Position numbers and translations under genes: made by a program. Shown here one piece after another: positions 59,061 to 64,000 of a DNA stretch of 64,000 nt (position 1 is the first letter of the stretch; each line of letters opens with the position of its first letter). The notes below the pieces were generated by a model. That model worked only from the letters and a program-made list of their open reading frames with translations, had not been told where the DNA came from and did no database searches. The stretch is from Microvelia longipes (lineage: Eukaryota; Arthropoda; Insecta; Hemiptera; Veliidae). Location of the stretch: assembly GCA_018340805.1 (NCBI GenBank), contig JACMZG010001914.1:6299599-6363598 (forward strand). The letters are read 5' to 3'.

Positions 59061-59657
59061 AATCATTTTTTACTCCCTAGGTATTTTGTATACTGTACAG
59101 TCCTCCTGATATTTACCTTAAGTGGTTTTACAATCTTTAAAATAAAAATTTTGTATTAGTTTTCAAAATTATGTTTTTAATTATAATTTTAGGAGAAATT
59201 CATAATCAAAATATTTAATTCTTTTTATTAGTTTATTTAAGATGTTTTATATATATGTATTAGTGTATTTACATTGGTTTATGATCGTTCCAATTCCTAA
59301 CTTATGGAATATTTTGATTCCGATTGAAAAAATAATTCAATACTACAATTAAATAAATACCAACATTTCTCAACATTATGCTTCATATTTATGAAAGTAG
59401 AGCTGACTTTCGGCAAAAATGCCATCAAGAGCAATTTGTATTTTTTTTTTTTAAAAATTGGGTACTTGTACCTTGGTACTTTCAGTCACAACTTCGTGAC
59501 AACAGAAATTACACGATTGTCTAAAGCTTAAAGTGGTAAAACTTCGGGAATCGATACGCTCTACCTCAGAATAAAGTGGTTATTGAATCTGTTGTGTTAT
59601 GAGTTTTAACTTGCTTCGATCTTCCTCAGAAAATGTCATGATTATCCAAAACCTAAT
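59061..59657. other. Spacer
   Basis: Nothing recognised apart from AAAATTGGGTACTTGTACC near 59455, reminiscent of the GGTACGGGG repeat. Confidence 0.4.
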
Positions 59658-60480
59658 AGTCCAAGAGCCAGGCCTAAAATAAGTGACTCATTTTGTACTA
59701 TTTCAAACCAAATTATTCTGAAAATATACCTCAAATTATGAAGGAAAAGCAGTCTGCCTATCCTGATTGGAGCCCTTCATATGATTGCTCATGCTAGAAA
59801 TTTTATAAAATCGCACTTATTCCAGTTTTCTTGCAATAAGTGGCTGAAGAGAACATGTTTTAAAGCTGATTGAAAAGCTGATGAAATTTCCTAGTAAACG
59901 AATGTTTTTTCGTCAAAATCAGATAAATACAACTAAAGTTTATGTAGTACTATCTTTAATATTTATTTATATCTTTATTTTTAATATTTAAAAACTCTTT
60001 GAAGTCTAACCAAATACTAATGATTTATTATTTTATAAAATGACAATTTTAAATTTTAATGTCAAAATAAGAAAGAATTAAAATATATTTCTGTTCGTGT
60101 CCCTACATTTATATACAATATTTTTTCATAGAAATTTACTGACTGCATAAATTAACCATATTTTGGTGTTTTTGAAAAAGTCATAACTTTAGTTGTAGTC
60201 ATCCGATTTTGATGATTAAACATTTGTTTTATAGGAAATTTTATCAGCTTTAAAAAATGTTTTTTCATGTTTTGCTCGCGACCCACAGGGAACCACTTAT
60301 TGCAAGAAAACTGGAGTTAGTGCGATTTTGAAAAATTTTAACCATGCGCAATCATATGAAGGGCTCCACTCTGGATAGGCAGACTATGCTTTTCCTTCAT
60401 AATTTAAAGTATATTTTCAGAATAATTTGGTTTGAAGTAGTACAAAATGAGTCATTTTTTTCAGGTCCGGCTCTTGGACT
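59658..60480. mobile_element. TIR element family E, complete copy
   Basis: AGTCCAAGAGCCAGGCCTAA at the left and GGTCCGGCTCTTGGACT at the right begin arms of about 170 bp. Inner pairs include GCAGTCTGCCTATCC/GGATAGGCAGACT and TTGCAATAAGTGG/CCACTTATTGCAAG. Length about 823 bp, no transposase. A target duplication of TA is possible but not certain. Confidence 0.8.
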
Positions 60481-61229
60481 GTAAGGTAGTATTACTTTAA
60501 TCTCGAGCACAGTGAGATTAAAGTAATAATTAAAGATTTTTTTTACTTATAAAAACCTTAAAGAAACAATCGACCATTGTGAATGAACTATAAAATCAAC
60601 TATAAAACTAAGACCGTCTAAGTTTACAAATACTTGGACAATTTAACTTTTGTAGTCCTAATTTATTACCTTATTTTGTTTTCTTGCTCAAAATGTTATT
60701 TTTATTTAATTATTTTTTTTAATTAGCGAATTTTTAAATAAATAATGAGCTTATTATAGTTTAATATGTTGAATACTGTTACTGCTGGCAGTTACCTTGT
60801 ATTATGTGTTATCGTGTTGCAAATTAAGTATTATTTATTCAATTTTTTGTTTTACGTTAGTATTTTAGGTTAATTTTTATTACTGAACCACTGTTAATCG
60901 ATAACCTAGATTGTCAATGGATAAGCAATGTGGTTAATTTTGGTTATTTGTTAAATAAATAATTTAAACGCATCTTGTATAAATATTGTTCAAAAAGTAT
61001 AATATTGTGTAGTTCATGCTTGTTTCATTTTTTTAATTTAACCACTGGTTTTACTAACCAGTGGTTAACCCCTGGTTAACTGGGATTAACTTGCCCTTGT
61101 AGTGATTATATTTTATCCAAATTGTTTTTTAATTATTATTGTTATGAAAATGTGGTAATCTTTGTTTTACAATAGACTATCAGCAGAGTAAAAAGAAATA
61201 GCTGGTAATCTAGTTAAGGATGGAAAAAT
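60481..61229. other. Spacer with two small hairpins
   Basis: ATTACTTTAATCTC pairs with GAGATTAAAGTAAT at 60490-60526. TTAACCACTGGTT pairs with AACCAGTGGTTAA at 61039-61069. Otherwise nothing recognised. Confidence 0.55.
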
Positions 61230-62488
61230 AACTACAACAAGTAAGGGATAATCTTTTGTAATTTACTTGGGTGGTGGGATCCCTAAATCACACCTACAGA
61301 ATCTAAGAGATGTTATTAGATAACCTTGTGTAAGTTACTAGTAGGGTTCCCTAAATCACACCTATAGAATCTAAGAGATATCACTAGATAACCTAGAGTA
61401 AGTTACTAGTAGGAATCCCTAACACACACCTACAGGATCTAAGAGATATCACTAGATAACATTGTGTAAGTTACTTTTAGGGTTCCTAAATCACACCTAC
61501 AGGATCTAAGAGATATCACTAGATAACATTGTGTAAGTTACTTTTAGGGTTCCTAAATCACACCTACAGTATCTCAGAGATATCACTAGATAACATTGTG
61601 TAAGTTACTTTTAGGGTTCCTAAATCACACCTACAGTATCTCAGAGATATCACTAGATAACATTGTGTAAGTTACTTTTAGGGTTCTAAATCACACCTAC
61701 AGTATCTCAGAGATATCACTAGATAACATTGTGTAAGTTACTTTTAGGGTTCCTAAATCACACCTACAGGATCTAAGAGATATCACTAGAAACATTGTGT
61801 AAGTTACTTTTAGGGTTCCTAAATCACACCTACAGGATCTAAGAGATATCGCTAGATAACATTGTGTAAGTTACTTTTAGGGTTCCTAAATCACACCTAC
61901 AGGATCTAAGAGATATCACTAGATAACATTGTGTAAGTTACTTTTAGGGTTCCTAAATCACCTACAGGATCTAAGAGATATCACTACATTGTGTAAGTTA
62001 CTTTTAGGGTTCCTAAATCACACCTACAGTATCTCAGAGATATCACTAGATAACATTGTGTAAGTTACTTTTAGGGTTCCTAAATCACACCTACAGTATC
62101 TCAGAGATATCACTAGATAACATTGTGTAAGTTACTTTTAGGGTTCCTAAATCACACTACAGGATCTACCTAGATCATTGTGTAAGTACTTTTAGGGTTC
62201 CTAAATCACACCTATCTACTAGATAACATTGTGTAAGTTACTTTTAGGGTCCTAAATCACACCTACAGTATCTCAGAGATATCACTAGATAACATTGTGT
62301 AAGTTACTTTTAGGGTTCCTAATCACACCTACAGGATCTAAGAATATCGCTAGATAACATTGTGTAAGTTACTTTTAGGGTTCCTAAATCACACCTACAG
62401 GATCTAAGAGATATCACTAGATAACATTGTGTAAGTTACTTTTAGGGTTCCTAAATCACACCTACAGTATCTCAGAGACATCACTAAA
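61230..62488. repeat. 67-bp minisatellite
   Basis: About 18 units of AGATATCACTAGATAACATT, GTGTAAGTTACTTTTAGGG, TTCCTAAATCACACCTACAG. Two unit types differ by GGATCTAAGAG versus GTATCTCAGAG and occur in blocks. Two short damaged units lie near 62155-62225. The array stops where an eroded hAT-type MITE begins. Confidence 0.95.
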
Positions 62489-62690
62489 TATTCTTATAAA
62501 GGAAAACGTGAAAAATACAAATGAAAACACAAGCAACGTGCGGGTGGATGAAATCAATAGATTTTTTATTACCTTAACTCACTTTTGGAAGAGGTTACAC
62601 AGAGCCCATGAGAGCCCTAAAAAGATGTTTCACGCCTATCAATGTATTGAGATAGACTATGCCCCCTTTCATATACATCTCTATAAGTGC
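62489..62690. mobile_element. hAT-type MITE, copy 4, left part missing
   Basis: Shares ACTCACTTTTGGAAGAGGTT, ACACAGAGCCCATGAGAGCC and TATGCCCCCTTTCATATACA with the other copies. The left ~130 bp is replaced by the minisatellite. Confidence 0.8.
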
Positions 62691-62697
62691 TACTCCG

Positions 62698-62779
<82 letters not shown>

Positions 62780-62780
62780 A
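62698..62780. repeat. (TA)n microsatellite
   Basis: A pure TA run of about 70 bp ending in TATGTATG. Confidence 0.95.
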
Positions 62781-63084
62781 GTATTATTATTTTAAGTCCT
62801 AATTAAGTTAAGTAATCATCCAAGTGAGTTGAAATTGGGCATGACTGTATCCTTTTTTATAATGATTTTTCATATCTGGATTTTTTCATAATTTGAGGAC
62901 GAATTCGAGTCTATATATAGTGGTGAGGATAGTTGTAGTGAATCTAATAATTTGAGAAAAGTCCCGATGTACCCATTTTTTTAAAAAATTATTTATTTGA
63001 GCAATTACTTTGTAAATCGTTTGAAAATAAAAATAAGTATAATTAAGTTATTAACTAACAATCATTATTATTGTGATTAATAGG
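62781..63084. other. Spacer
   Basis: Includes a weak copy of the GAGGACGAATTCGAGTC / GTACCCATTTTTTT repeat (62890-62985). No gene. Confidence 0.4.
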
Positions 63085-63262
63085 AAATAAAATAGGACCC
63101 TTTTAGAGCTGAATTCAATTATTCCTTTGAGTAATTGACCCTTTTAAAGCTGAATTCAATTATTCCTTTGAGTAATTGACCTTTTTAGAGCTGAATTCAA
63201 TTATTCCTTTGAGTAATTGATCCTTTTAGAGCTGAATTCACTTATTTCTTTCAGTATTCAAT
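63085..63262. repeat. 46-bp tandem repeat
   Basis: Four units of CCTTTTAGAGCTGAATTCAA, TTATTCCTTTGAGTAATTGA with increasing divergence. Confidence 0.85.
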
Positions 63263-63269
63263 CCTTTTA

Positions 63270-63350
63270 GGCTCGTATTCAAAGACATCTTCCTAACATT
63301 TTCCTAAAGGAACAAGGAAAATGTTAGGAAGATGTCTTTGAATACGGGCC
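63270..63350. repeat. Near-perfect 81-bp hairpin
   Basis: Arms of about 36 bp start GGCTCGTATTCAAAGACATC and end GATGTCTTTGAATACGGGCC with one mismatch. The loop is about 9 bases. It could be a tiny foldback transposon or a small-RNA hairpin. Confidence 0.9.
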
Positions 63351-63911
63351 TTAGTTTCAGCACCAAATCAATTTAGTAAATAACTCTTCCAAGACTGAAT
63401 TTGAGTAATTGTATTAGCAATAACCATTTTAGAACTGAATTCACTTTTGCATTCAGACATTACCACTTTCAGAAACCAATTCTATGAATCCTTTCAGGTA
63501 TTAACCTCCATATAGTAACTTGATTTATTAATTTTTTGTTAATAACCTACCAATGAGGTTTATGAGATGTAAATATTGTTTTGTAATGATGTATATTTTA
63601 TGTCCCTAGAGATGTAAAGACACAGTTGATAAATAATGCATACTTTATGTTCCTAAAGATGTAAAGGCACAGTTGATAATGTATATTTTATGTCCCTTGA
63701 GATGTCAAGACACAGTTAATAATGCATACTTTATGTTCCTAGAGATATAAAGGCAGAGTTAATAATGTATATTTTTATGTCCCTAGAGATGTAAAGACGC
63801 AGTTGTTAAATAATGCATAATTTATGTTCATAGAGATATAAAGACACAGTTGATAAATAATGTATATTTTATGTCCATAAAGATATAGGTTATAATATAA
63901 TCATATATTAG
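63351..63911. repeat. Spacer and ~64-bp tandem repeat
   Basis: From about 63585 five to six units share ATGTATATTTTATGTCCCTA, GAGATGTAAAGACACAGTTG and ATAAATAATGCATACTTTAT in alternating forms. Before that (63351-63584) nothing is recognised. Confidence 0.7.
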
Positions 63912-64000
63912 CATAGAGATATTATTACTAGAGAGGCCCTATAGGTTACATTTTAAAACATTGAAAAAGTAACCTGACCACTTTCGCTTATAAATATAAT
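63912..64000. mobile_element. hAT-type MITE, copy 5, cut by the window end
   Basis: Begins CATAGAGATATTATTACTAG and continues ACATTGAAAAAGTAACCTGA as in copy 1. The left flank octamer is TATATTAG; its partner lies beyond the window. Confidence 0.85.

Overview
The window is a piece of a large, AT-rich, transposon-dense animal genome. An insect is most likely, and a hemipteran-like one is possible, but nothing here fixes the species. Supporting this are classic GT-AG introns, insect-type jockey-like LINE remnants, a DD41D mariner-type element, tRNA-derived SINEs, hAT-type MITEs and long (TA)n tracts. There is one assembly gap (N at 50579-50920). Homopolymer lengths wander inside the long satellite, which may partly be sequencing error.

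One host gene can be supported. On the + strand, nine coding exons between 26401 and 57982 encode the C-terminal part of a multi-PDZ scaffold protein: PDZ-A (26401-28885), PDZ-B (29540-37288), a Ser/Arg/Pro-rich linker (43708-55433) and PDZ-C (56690-57982, ending in a stop). The sequence style is closest to PDZ domains of the PTPN13/FRMPD2 group. No phosphatase domain follows PDZ-C, so the architecture is more FRMPD2-like. The 5' part of the gene lies upstream or was not recognised. Reading phase is continuous across all joins except 45601 to 55200, where at least one exon is missing. It may be in the gap, or it may be a 26-nt microexon candidate at 48467-48492.

Region by region: 1-26400 holds a LINE fragment at the left edge, two SINE families (A about 0.9 kb, B about 0.2 kb), TIR/foldback elements, a second broken LINE (20612-21240) and a Penelope-like element with a GIY-YIG endonuclease remnant and hammerhead-like motifs in its inverted terminal repeats (24262-25729). 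The intron 29693-37118 carries a ~5.1-kb satellite of 52-bp monomers arranged as a three-monomer higher-order repeat that runs to within a few bases of a splice acceptor. The intron 37289-43707 carries a 3.2-kb mariner-type element (38820-42047) whose terminal inverted repeats have been amplified in tandem. The intron 45602-55199 carries MITEs, minisatellites, a foldback element, the gap and a composite AT-rich array. Downstream of the gene (57983-64000) are further TIR elements, a 67-bp minisatellite, a perfect 81-bp hairpin and two more copies of the hAT-type MITE.

The most interesting signals are: the satellite whose last monomer appears to supply the branch-point region of an exon; hammerhead-like motifs at five places; the amplified TIRs of the DD41D element; and the unresolved exon junction. 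No CRISPR, operon, rRNA or bacterial feature is present.
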